Source: CAWGMT01 sp963823675
GTDB lineage: Bacteria > Planctomycetota > Planctomycetia > Isosphaerales > Isosphaeraceae
DNA length: 64,000 bases
NCBI GenBank assembly: GCA_963823675.1
Contig: CAWGMT010000012.1
Coordinates: forward strand, 806,001 to 870,000
Reading direction: 5' to 3'
The notes beneath the pieces are model-generated. The model was not told where the DNA came from. It saw only the letters and a list, made by a program, of their open reading frames with translations, and made no database searches. The position numbers were made by a program, and so were the translations under genes. Of the stretch, positions 1-9,700 are shown in pieces. Numbering within the stretch: position 1 is the stretch's first letter; the number at the start of each line of letters is the position of its first letter.

Positions 1-285
1 GTGCCCACGACCGACCAGCGGGGCGTCGCCCGGCCCAAGACCACCGTCGATATCGGAGCGTATCAGTACTCGACCGCCGTGACCATTCCGCCGATCAATC
101 CCCAGAAGACTGGCACGACGTCGTCAAGCTCCAGTGCGACCTCCTCCAAGCTGGTGGTCGGCTCGAAGACCACCAAACCGAGTGCCGGGTCGGCGGCGAA
201 GCTCCACGCGGCCGCCAAGTCCAAGCCGGCTCACCAGGCCTTGGCCGTCAAGAAGGTCGTGAAGGTCGTCAAAGGCGGCAAGTGA
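1..285 (+). CDS. C-terminal end of a giant secreted protein (5' part outside window)
   Basis: The reading frame is open from base 1 and stops at 283-285, so only the last ~94 residues are present. The fragment has 'VDIGAYQY', the closing motif of choice-of-anchor Q / parallel beta-helix proteins. A Ser/Thr-rich linker and a basic tail follow, rich in Lys, Ala and Val and ending in 'VKKVVKVVKGGK'. The same order (beta-helix end, then Lys-rich tail) is seen in the giant minus-strand protein ending at 6754, so the two are probably paralogues exported to the cell surface. The basic tail may be an anchoring or sorting signal; that is inference. The GTG at base 1 is only the first codon in the window, not a supported start. 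Confidence 0.7.
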   Translation: MPTTDQRGVARPKTTVDIGAYQYSTAVTIPPINPQKTGTTSSSSSATSSKLVVGSKTTKPSAGSAAKLHAAAKSKPAHQALAVKKVVKVVKGGK

Positions 286-772
286 TCTTCGAGACCACGC
301 TGGCGAAAAACCCTTCATTCTTACCTCTCTCCCCAGCCAGCGGCCCCGAGGCTGCTGGTTGGGGAGATCGCTTTTCTGTCGCGGTGAAAAGCCGGCGCTG
401 ACCGTATCCCGCAGCATCGTACGGTTCATACGTTCATCGAGATCGGGAAAGTCCGCTTGCTGTCTCCGGCGGGAAGGTCTATCATCCGCTCTACCTGATG
501 CCGGGTCGGAACGGCAATGGAATGCAACCTCGTTGAGGTATCAGGGCAAATGGTCTTGCCCCACCCGAACTCGAGCCATTCACCACCGGGTTAACGCCGC
601 GCCGGCCATTCCGCCGTCGCTGTCCCGTTACGCCGTCAGGCGTTGCCAGCTTCACTTTCGCCCAGATTTTCAAAACCGCCCAGTTTGGGAACGCGCCGCG
701 ACCGGGAGGGAATGCGGAGCGACCGGTTCCCTTGGCGCGGTACGGCACCACGAGCCAAAGGAGAATCGCCCG
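286..772. other. Intergenic region without a recognised gene
   Basis: About 490 bases between the truncated gene and the TPR gene. The frame of the TPR gene stays open back to an ATG at 359, but the codons before 773 give no TPR-like or signal-like sequence. A good ribosome-binding site (AAAGGAGA, 757-764) lies just before the ATG at 773. I see no RNA gene or clear promoter. Confidence 0.5.
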
Positions 773-2367
773 ATGACCGTTCGCTCGAAGCCGCTACTGA
801 TACTTTCCGGGTTCTTTCTGGTTGTGGCCTTGGTTGGAGTCGCCGCCATCACGATATCGCTTGCGCCGCGGTCGACGCAGGGGGTTTTGAAGCTAGGGCG
901 AACGGCGCGGGCGGCCGGGCGATACGCGGACGCCGAGATCTATTACAAGCAGGCGCTTCAGCTCGAGGCCCGGAATGCGGCGATCCATGAGGAGTTCGCC
1001 GGGCTTTACAAGGAGTGGCTCGGGCATGGACCAGTGGAAAAGAGGCCGGCCCTGCGGCACGAGTGGCTCGACCGTATGGTGAGCGCCGCCAAGTATGACA
1101 AGGCCATGAAAGGGCCGCGTAAGGAGCTGCTGCTGGACGCAATGGCGCTGGATCTTGGGCCCGAATCGCTTTACTGGGCCAAGGAAGTGCTGAACGTGGA
1201 GCCGGAAAATCCCGACGCCCACTATGTGCAGGCGGCACTTGCGCTCGAGGGCCGGTCGCCCAATATTCCCGAGATCCGCCGGCACCTGAAGGTGCTTGAC
1301 GACAAGAAGGCACCGCCCGTCCGGCGGCTGTGGGTGCGCGCCAAGCTGGCCGACGCGATCGGAGACGCCGCGGCACGGGATGAAGCGACCGCGCAGGGCG
1401 CCAAGCTCGACTCCGAGTCGCTGCGCGACCCTGTTGATCTCCTGGCCCGCATGCGGCTGGCCTCTCTGGCGGTGAGCACGCAGGGCGACCCTGCGCGGCT
1501 CGATCAAGAAGTGCGCGGCCTGCTCGGGCTCTTGAAGGAGCTGGGCGACCCGCGCGATCTTGCCCCGACACGAGTCGCGCGACTGCGCGGTCTCCTGGAA
1601 TCGGCCCAGCGGGCCTTGATCCAGCGCAAGGGGCCGGCCGGGCCCGACGCGAGCAAGGCCATCGACCGGCTGGTCAATGCGATCGAAGTCGACCTCGACT
1701 CGATTTTTCGAACCGCGCTCTCGGGCGAGCATCAGGCTGATCTGCAAACGTACTACAATTACGCCGACCATCTGCGCCTCATGCAAAAGCGCGAGCGCTG
1801 TCTGGAGATTTGCGACCTGGGGCTCAAATCGCCCCAGGCCGCGCGGCCGGTCGCGGCGCCGACGGTGATGGGCCTGCATACCGTGGCTGTCGAGATGGCC
1901 CTGTCGCGTGCCGACGACAAGGCGCGTCTCGATAAGGCGGCGCCTCACATCAAGGCGCTTCTGGCCTCGACGGATACTCGATCCCAGGGGCTGGGACACC
2001 TCTTCGCCGGATCCATCGATCTGGAACGCCTGGGACTCGCGCCCGAGACGAGCGGCGCGGGGCCCGGCGAGACGCCGGATCGGGCGGTGCAGGAAAAGGT
2101 TCGATCCAGCGCGCTGGGACATCTCAAGCTGGCCGCGGCCCAACTGCCCGATATCGCCGAGGCGCAGGCGCGCTACGGCGTGGCCCTGGTGCTGGCTGGC
2201 GAGCAGAATCTCGGGCGGCAATTTCTGCAATCCGCGGTGCGGCTCGGCAGTCTCGATCCGCAATATCAGTTCCTGGCGGCATCGACGATCTTTCAGGCGG
2301 GTTATCCCGAGGAAGCCGAGCCGATCGTCACGGCTCTGATCGATCAAGTGGCCAAGGGCAGCGCGCC
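773..2367 (+). CDS. Large membrane-anchored TPR protein, segment 1 of 3 (frameshifted)
   Basis: N-terminal part of a ~1,540-residue tetratricopeptide-repeat protein reading 773 to 5410. The start is ATG 773, with AAAGGAGA nine bases upstream. Residues ~7-30 are one hydrophobic segment, so the protein is probably inner-membrane anchored with the TPR solenoid outside the cytoplasm. The TPR-like helices begin with 'RTARAAGRYADAEIYYKQAL'. The frame breaks at about 2361-2370, where one base appears to be missing in 'gcgcgcccagg', and continues in the next frame as 'QELAVPLHLLRGELY'. If translated as written, this frame runs to a stop at 2503 with a nonsense tail. The role is unknown; such proteins usually act as scaffolds. 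Confidence 0.75.
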
Positions 2368-2820
2368 CAGGAACTGGCGGTGCCGCTTCATCTCCTGCGC
2401 GGAGAGCTCTACCGGGCGAGACGCACCCCGGCCGATCTGCGGAAGGCCGTCGAGGAATTCGACAAGGCTTCGGCCCCGGGCCAGGAAGCGACGGCAACCG
2501 TAGTGCTTCGCCTGGCGCAGATCGACATTCAGCTCAAGCAGCACGATCGTGCGCTCAAGCGGCTGGACGCGCTCTGCGCGGCGGGGAAGGGAGGGCCGCC
2601 CGTCGAACACGTCGCGGTGCTGACCCTCGAAGAGGTGGGCAAGGCCGATCAAGCTCGCGCGCGGCTCGCGAAGGCCCGCGCGAAGTATCCCAGGAGCGCC
2701 GAGCTGGCCGGCCTGGACGCCGCTCTCCTGGCCAAGCATCAAAAACCCGCCGACGCCGACCGCGTTCTGGCGGAGTTTCTGGCCCAGGAGCCGGACAACC
2801 CATCCCTGGTCATGATGCGC
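2368..2820 (+). CDS. Large TPR protein, segment 2 of 3
   Basis: Middle part of the TPR gene, reading in the frame that stops at 2853. It carries regular helical repeats such as 'AVEEFDKASAPGQEATATVV' and 'LDAALLAKHQKPADADRVL'. Coherent sequence ends at about 2820 with 'SLVMMR'. One extra base at 2821 moves the reading back to the frame of segment 3 ('QLQVDSFKQPERARELLLG'). The two shifts compensate each other, as expected for two isolated indels in one gene. It has no credible start of its own. Confidence 0.65.
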
Positions 2821-2821
2821 G

Positions 2822-5410
2822 CAGCTTCAGGTCGATTCCTTCAAGCAGCCTGAACGTGCCCGCGAGCTGCTGCTTGGAATCGCCGATCGAACCGAGGACT
2901 CCCGGCCGCTCGTGCAGCTTTTCGGCATGGAGCTGGACGGTAATCGGCTCGACCTCGCCGCGGCGGTCATTGCCAGGATCAGGGCCCGCTGGAAGGAGTC
3001 GTCAACCGGCGACGTACTCGACGCTCAGCTCGCGCTCAAGCGCGGCAACACCGCCCTCGCCGTCGGCTACTTCGACGCGGCGCTCAAGAAAGACCCCGAC
3101 AACAAGATGGTCCAGTTCTGGAAGGCTCAGCTCGACGGCCGCACGGGCGCCGTCGCGGAGGCGACCCGGAGCCTCGAGACGCTGGTCAAGGACAAGCCGG
3201 TCAAGGAAGTCGATACGGGACTGACGCTCATGGCGGCGGCCCAGTCGGCCCTGGCCAATCTTTCGTTACGCACCGGCTCTTATGGCGACGCGATCCGCCG
3301 CTTCGAGGAACTGCGGAAAAGCAGCGAGACCGGCACGCTCACCAAGGCGGACCGCTGGCAACTGATCACGGCCTACGTCAACCGGGGGGAGTGGCCCAAA
3401 GCGCAGAGCGAAATCGCCTCGCTGCTCGACGACGCCAGGACCCCTGCCAGTGACGACGAACGCGTCCGTGCCGCTAACTTCTACGGGCAGCACGGCGATC
3501 TCAAGTCCGCCCTCGCCCAGCTCGAATTCGTGCGGCGGAAGAATCCTGCACATCCCCAGGCCGTCGTGACGCTTTCGGGCATCATGCTCAAGGAAAAGCA
3601 GGTGGACAAGGCGGCCGGGATGTTGCGGCAGGCGATCGAGCTGACGAGCCGGGAACAAAAGCCCCCGGCGGTTTTTTACCTGATGCTGGCGGTCGTCGAA
3701 AACGAATCTTCCCCGGTGCAGACGGCGCTTTCGCGCGCGATCGCGGCCCTGGACCAAGGCCTGAAGCAGGCCCCCGACGCCGAGGAGCTTGTTCGCGCCA
3801 AGTATTCGGCCTTGGCCGGCTCGGGGGATGGCGCGGCTGGCTTGGCATTCGTCGAGGCGAAAGCCAGGGAGTTTCCCCAGGGGCCGTTCCGGCGCTTGCT
3901 GGTTCAGGTCTGCCGCGATCAAGGCCGATACCCCCGCGCCGAGGAACTGCTCAGGGAGCTCTGCAAGGAGTCTCCCCAGGACGCGAACCTGGCGGCCGCG
4001 CTGGTTCAGGTCGTCTCGCTCGAGGCCGAGCAGGCGCGGTTGCAAGACGAGCTTCCCCGCTACCATGAGCTCGAGGCCCGGGCCACGACGATGATTCGCG
4101 AGTATCGTGCACAGTATCCCGGCGAGGTGGCGTTCCTTCAGGTTGATTGTGACCTGGCCGCGCGGCGGGGCGACTACGCCCGGGCCGCCGAGATCACCCG
4201 CGAGATCGACAAGCTCTCGAGCAATTCGACCTTGGGCCCCCTGCTCCGAGCCCGATTGGCGACCATGCAGGATAAGCCTCGCGAGGCAGCTTCGGCGTAC
4301 TCCGAAGTGCTGGAGCGCAAACCGTGGCAGCTCGACGTCCGTGTCGTGCTCGGCCAGGTCGAGCTCAAGCTGGGCGAGCCCGATTCCGCGCTCCGTCAGG
4401 CGAAGATGGTGCTGGAAGTCGAAAAGAGCCGGCCCGATGCCTTGCTCCTCGAAGCGGCGGCGCTCGCCGAAACCGGCTCGACTTCAAGCCGTAAGGAGGC
4501 CAACCGCCGTCAAGCCGTCGCGCTGCTCGAAAACGCGATCAAGAGCAATCCGCGCTTCCTCGAAGCCTATCACGCCTTGGCGGAGATCCAGCTTAAACGA
4601 GGAGATATTCCCGCCGCGATCACGGTGCTAGAGCGAAACCTCAAGGTCGAGGCGGGTGACCCGGTGGCTGCCGGCGTGCTGGTGCAGGTCCTGTCCCAAA
4701 GGCGCCCGGACCGTAAAGAGCCAAGCCCATCCGACCTTGCCCTCGCCACGAGCACGGCGGCGAATCTCACCAAGGAGGACAAGCGGGGCGGTCTCGAGCT
4801 GGCCGTCGCCCTGGGCTTCCAAAAGGCTGGGCATCCCGACCTGGCGCTGCCACATGCCCAGGCCGCCGCGACCAGGCTCGACTCGCCGGCCGCCCACCTC
4901 AACCTGGGCGACTTGCTCCTGACCATCGCCGAGCGCGAAACCGACCCGGCCAAGGCGCGCGGCCTGTTCGAGCGCGCGGTCGAAGAGTACAGCCTGGTGC
5001 TCAAGGCCCAGCCCAATTCGATCGAGGCCGTCAACAACCAGGCGTGGATCCTCCACAACTATCTCGACCAGACCAAGAAGGCGTTCAACCTGGTCGTCGC
5101 CCTGCGCCGGCGCGTCGAGGCGGAAAAGCTGCCGGGAGAATACTATGACACCTTGGGTGCCATTGAGGAGTCGCTCGGCAAGGCCCGCGAGGCCGAACAA
5201 GCCTATCTCGACGGTCTGAAGCGAGCGCCCGACCACCCGGTCCTCAACTTCCATTTCGGCAAGCTGATCGCGGGCGACCCCGGACGAGCCATCAAGGCGA
5301 AATCGTATCTTTCCAAGGCCCTGGCCGCCCGTGACCGCTTGAGCCCGACCATGGCGCAGGAGGCCGATCGATTGATCCGCCTGATCAATCGGGAGAAAAC
5401 GCAGAAGTAA
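2822..5410 (+). CDS. Large TPR protein, segment 3 of 3
   Basis: C-terminal ~860 residues of the TPR protein, ending at TAA 5408-5410. Many degenerate 34-residue TPR units are visible, for example 'ALKRGNTALAVGYFDAALKK' near the start and 'ELKLGEPDSALRQAKMVLEV' mid-way. The last units (~4950-5400) match the pattern of a closing TPR bundle. A caller that requires an ATG would start at 2912. The length of the intact product (~1,540 residues) fits the large TPR proteins of planctomycetes with an N-terminal anchor. No enzymatic motif is visible. A protein-protein interaction role is inferred from the fold only. Confidence 0.75.
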   Translation, partial: QLQVDSFKQPERARELLLGIADRTEDSRPLVQLFGMELDGNRLDLAAAVIARIRARWKESSTGDVLDAQLALKRGNTALAVGYFDAALKKDPDNKMVQFWKAQLDGRTGAVAEATRSLETLVKDKPVKEVDTGLTLMAAAQSALANLSLRTGSYGDAIRRFEELRKSSETGTLTKADRWQLITAYVNRGEWPKAQSEIASLLDDARTPASDDERVRAANFYGQHGDLKSALAQLEFVRRKNPAHPQAVVTLSGIMLKEKQVDKAAGMLRQAIELTSREQKPPAVFYLMLAVVENESSPVQTALSRAIAALDQGLKQAPDAEELVRAKYSALAGSGDGAAGLAFVEAKAREFPQGPFRRLLVQVCRDQGRYPRAEELLRELCKESPQDANLAAALVQVVSLEAEQARLQDELPRYHELEARATTMIREYRAQYPGEVAFLQVDCDLAARRGDYARAAEITREIDKLSSNSTLGPLLRARLATMQDKPREAASAYSEVLERKPWQLDVRVVLGQVELKLGEPDSALRQAKMVLEVEKSRPDALLLEAAALAETGSTSSRKEANRRQAVALLENAIKSNPRFLEAYHALAEIQLKRGDIPAAITVLERNLKVEAGDPVAAGVLVQVLSQRRPDRKEPSPSDLALATSTAANLTKEDKRGGLELAVALGFQKAGHPDLALPHAQAAATRLDSPAAHLNLGDLLLTIAERETDPAKARGLFERAVEEYSLVLKAQPNSIEAVNNQAWILHNYLDQTKKAFNLVVALRRRVEAEKLPGEYYDTLGAIEESLGKAREAEQAYLDGLKRAPDHPVLNFHFGKLIAGDPGRAIKAKSYLSKALAARDRLSPTMAQEADRLIRLINREKTQK

Positions 5411-5414
5411 GCGA

Positions 5415-5439
5415 CCGCCATCGCTGCTCGACATGGCGG
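5415..5439 (+). terminator. Hairpin after the TPR gene
   Basis: CCGCCAT (5415-5421) pairs with ATGGCGG (5433-5439) across an 11-base loop, five bases after the stop codon. There is no U-tract, so a role as terminator is only suggested by position. Confidence 0.3.
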
Positions 5440-5594
5440 ACGCGCTTGTGCTAAATTGAGCCTCCGGGGAGTGGTGAAGGCGCCAGGACGTTTTCTACCG
5501 TTCCACCCGGGCGGGAAGAGTGTCGTGATCCGGGGTTACGGATCCTTCCCGCGGTACGCATTTCATTCTGGCTGAACTACCGACTGGAAGGAGC

Positions 5595-6203
<609 letters not shown>

Positions 6204-6263
6204 AACACTTGACCGGTTCTGGCGCTGGCTCTAAGATGTGAAAAACCACTGGCAGCCGCTGCG

Positions 6264-6287
6264 CTGCGCACGGTTTCCGGTGCGCAG
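6264..6287 (+). terminator. Hairpin between the cyclophilin and ferredoxin genes
   Basis: CTGCGCAC (6264-6271) pairs perfectly with GTGCGCAG (6280-6287) around an 8-base loop. It sits about 40 bases before the ferredoxin ATG. It could be a terminator of the cyclophilin gene or a leader structure of the ferredoxin mRNA. There is no U-tract. Confidence 0.4.
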
Positions 6288-6327
6288 TGTTCTGTGAAAT
6301 TCACCCCGACAGACCAAGGAGTCGCGA

Positions 6328-6633
6328 ATGGCTCACATTGTCGCCGAGCCCTGTTTCGACTGTAAATATACCGACTGTGTTGTGGTCTGCCCGGTCGATT
6401 GTTTCTACGAAGGGGCGCAGATGCTCTACATCCACCCCGAGGAATGCATCGACTGCGAGGCGTGTGTGCCCGAGTGTCCCGTCGAGGCGATCTTCCACGA
6501 GGACAACCTTCCCGACGAGTGGAAGGAGTTCGTCGCGCTCAACGCCGAACAATCTCCCTTATGCCCGGTGATCACGGACAAGAAGGACGCGCTCGAGGGC
6601 GAGAGCTGCGACAAGACCAAGAAGCGGAAGTGA
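6328..6633 (+). CDS. fdxA: 7Fe ferredoxin (3Fe-4S / 4Fe-4S)
   Basis: Small cytoplasmic electron carrier of 101 residues. Cys9, Cys17 and Cys21 (with extra Cys12 and Cys25) fit the 3Fe-4S side of the Azotobacter FdI type. Cys40, Cys43, Cys46 and Cys50 followed by Pro ('CIDCEACVPECP') fit the 4Fe-4S side. The C-terminal ~45 residues 'FHEDNLPDEWKEFVALNAEQ' are the usual extension of this family, and the protein ends in a Lys-rich tail. The start is ATG 6328 behind 'aaggagtcgcga'. The redox partner is not visible in the window. The gene is intact and of normal length. Confidence 0.93.
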   Translation: MAHIVAEPCFDCKYTDCVVVCPVDCFYEGAQMLYIHPEECIDCEACVPECPVEAIFHEDNLPDEWKEFVALNAEQSPLCPVITDKKDALEGESCDKTKKRK

Positions 6634-6634
6634 G

Positions 6635-6748
6635 GGCGATCGCTGTAGGAGGGGGCTCTTTCCCCCGATCTTGGCGATCTCTGTAGGAGGGGGCTCTGTC
6701 CCCCGATCTTGGCGATCCCCGCAGGGGGGGCTGTCCCCCCCGATCTTA
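6635..6748. repeat. Three tandem ~39-bp hairpin repeats between convergent genes
   Basis: Three head-to-tail copies of a unit with the core GTAGGAGGGGGCTCTGTC then CCCCGATCTTGGCGATC. Each unit folds into a GGGGG/CCCCC stem with a 6-base loop. The third copy is the most diverged. The array fills the gap between the ferredoxin stop (6633) and the stop of the minus-strand giant gene (6754), so it may end transcription from both sides. Related single units occur in both orientations near 39480-39560, so this is a dispersed family. Confidence 0.75.
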
Positions 6749-6753
6749 TAGGA

Positions 6754-9700
6754 TTACGCTTTCTTCTTCGGCCCCTTGGGCTTGGGCGTATTGACGACGA
6801 CCTTGTGTTTGGTCACCGTCGCGTGCTTCACCACCACGTGCTTCGCCGGCTTCTTGGGCGCGGGCTTCTTCGTGTGGGTTACCGGCACACCGGTCTTCGG
6901 CGCGGGTGCCGGGGGCGGCGTGACGGGAGTCGGCGGGGATGCGATGTTGATTACCACGGTGTCGGAGTAACCCAGGTTGGCACTGCCCGAAGCGCTCTTG
7001 ACGCTGCCCGCCGCAAGCGAAAGGTCGAGCGTTCCGCCGCTCTGGAACTGACCCGAAAGGTTGAACTTCACCGTGTCGCCGTCGATCCACGTCAGACTCG
7101 TCGCGTGAACCGGGTTGAGCGAACTGACCGCGGTTCCCGCGAGGACCAGATCGGTGGCCGTGACGGACTGCTGATTCACGTTGCCTGAGAACGTGATCGT
7201 GATGCTGGTGGGAGCCGTCGCGACGTTCACACTGCCGCCGTTGGCGGCGGCCGCGCCGGCGATGGGCGTCAAGGACTCGGTCACCACCCGGAAGGCGCCG
7301 CCGATCGGAGTGCCGCCGGTCCCGTTGTACTCGAAAGCGCCGACGTCGCGGGGACCATATCCCGGCAGGCCGAAACCACGCCCCGCGATCTTGACCTGGG
7401 TGGCGCCGACCAGGTCGGTGGTGATCGCCGTCGCTTCCCAGGCGTTGTCGATCGCGGCCGAACCGGCTGTCAACTGGTAATCGCCGCTGATGAAGAAGGC
7501 GGCCGGCCCGTCCGAGCCTGGGCGCGGGTCGATCGGGAAGACGAAGCCGGGCTGACCGATGTAGTTGCCCTGGTTGGCCAGAGCGGCTTGAGCCGTCGTG
7601 CCCAGCAAGGTCGGGCTGAACCCATTTCCCAGGTCATTGGTCGCCGCTGACTGGTCGGCATCGCCGGCGCCATTTCCATAGAACATGTTGTTTTGCAACG
7701 ACACCTTGTTGGGAGTCTGCGAGTAGATCGCGTAACCGTTTCGGGAGGTCGTCTGGTCGTGGTTCTCCCAGAAGATGTCGCTGGCGACGTACGCTTGTTC
7801 CGGACTGACTGCCGTGTTGTTGAGCATCAGCCCGATGGTGTTGAAGGCGAAGTCGTCATTGATCAGGGTGGTGGGGCCGGTCGCCAGCGAGGTCGTGCCG
7901 GCGTCGGTGATGACGACGCCGTCGGTGTTGCCGATGATGCCGTCGTTGTAGATCTGCGGGAACATCGCTCCTGCGCCGCTGGTCGTCACCAGGATGCCGG
8001 TGCCGGCATCCAGGATGTAGTCCTTGTCGATCACGACGTTGGAGTTGGTAAGCTGGACGGCGACGGCGAGCGGGTTGATGTAGCCGATCGCCGGGTCAAC
8101 GGCGAGCGGGCTGGCGATGGCGAACCCGGCGACCTCGGTGCTGAGCGATCCGAAGCTCTGGACATCCGTGGCTGAGATGGTCGCGTAGACCCCGGCCGGC
8201 ACGGGGTTCTCGAACGGTGCCCGAATGACCGTCGCCAGGGCACTGCCCGTGCTGGTGGTGAAGACCGTCGCGTCGGTGCTGCTGGGGTCAGCGGAATAAA
8301 GCTTGATGAGCGGCTTGAGCGTGACCTGCTCGGTGTAGACGCCCGGCAGCACGGCCACCACGTCGCCGGGAACCGCGGCTGCTATCCCGGCGCCGATCGT
8401 GGGATACGGGTTGGTGCGATCGCCCAGCGGGGCGTTGGGATTGGTGACGTACGATGTGGCGCCCACGAACAGGTTCTTCTGGAGCGCCGGCACGTCGACC
8501 ACGAACTGCACGCTGGCGGGAGTGGCGAGCGTGTTGCCGGCGATGTCGCGTACGGCATCGGCGCCGGTGTTGAGCAAGGTGACCTGATAGAGGTTGTTGG
8601 TGAGCGTGCCCTCGGTCGAGAACGTGATCTGCTCGGCCCCCTTGCCGCCGGTCCCAACGTCGAGGTAGGTGACGTTGATCGACGTGGGGTTGACGGGAAT
8701 CGTCACGTCGTCCGCCGTGCCCAGAACGCCGTCGGGGCCGGCATTGATGACCTGAATCGACGCCGCCGTGAAGTGGGTCAGGTCGATGTTCTTGTTGGTC
8801 GTGAACGAGAAGATGACCTGGCCGTTAACGAGCGAGGTGATGATCTGCCCCTGGGTGGGGGCGGTGAACGTGGCCGTCGGCGCGGTCTTGTCCACCACGA
8901 AGGGCAACTGGGCGTTGGGGTCGGCCGGGTTCGATTCGTTACCGCTCTGGTCGACGATCCGCACCCGCGCTACGTAGTACCCGCTGTCGTCGCCGGGCAG
9001 CGGCGAGAGCTTGCCGTCCAATCCGACATTGTAGATCGGGAAGAGGTCGGGCAGAGGATTGGTGTCGGTGACGAGCCCCGTGTTGGCGCCATCGACACCC
9101 ACGGTGACCTGGAACGTGCCGCCGGCCACGGAGGTCGCCGTGCCCGCGTCCTCCCGGATATACTGCGCGTAACTGCTCAGGCTGGCGGGAAGCTTGGTCG
9201 GGTCGAAGTAGGTCGTCTCGACGCCGTTGACCAGGAGCGTGATGCCGACGTCGATGTAGACCGTCTGGCCGGCCAGGGGCACCAGGGCGCCGTTGGGCTC
9301 GCTGATCGTGCCGTCGAAGGTCGGCTGGGCCGACGTCGTGATGTCGTCGCCCACGATGTTGGTGTCGCTGGCCGGGTCCATCTTGAGCGAGCCGGCCAGG
9401 ATCGACGGCGGCGTGGTGTTGATGATGAAGCTGTCAAAGAAGTTGCCGCCTGGATAGCCGTCGCCCGAGGGAAGCGGAAGCTGCGCGCCGGTGGGACTGT
9501 CGCCGACGGTGTTTTCACCATCGAGCGCGATCCCTTGCGGGTTGGCGATGACCGGCGAGCCGCTGCCTAAGAGGGTAATCTGGTAAAGGTCGGTCGGCAG
9601 CGTGAGTCCGGCGGAGGCCAGGCTGATCACCAGGGTGTAGGTGGATGTGCTCGGGTCCGAGATATACGACAGCTTGCCGGCCAGGTTGATCGGCTGGTCG

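Noticed and set aside
359..772. N-terminal extension of the TPR protein from ATG 359
   Set aside because: The ribosome-binding site and the membrane helix both point to ATG 773; the extension has no protein-like character.
893..2497. Minus-strand frame of 534 residues opposite the TPR gene
   Set aside because: Arg/Leu/Gly-rich shadow; the plus strand has TPR repeats, a membrane anchor and a ribosome-binding site.
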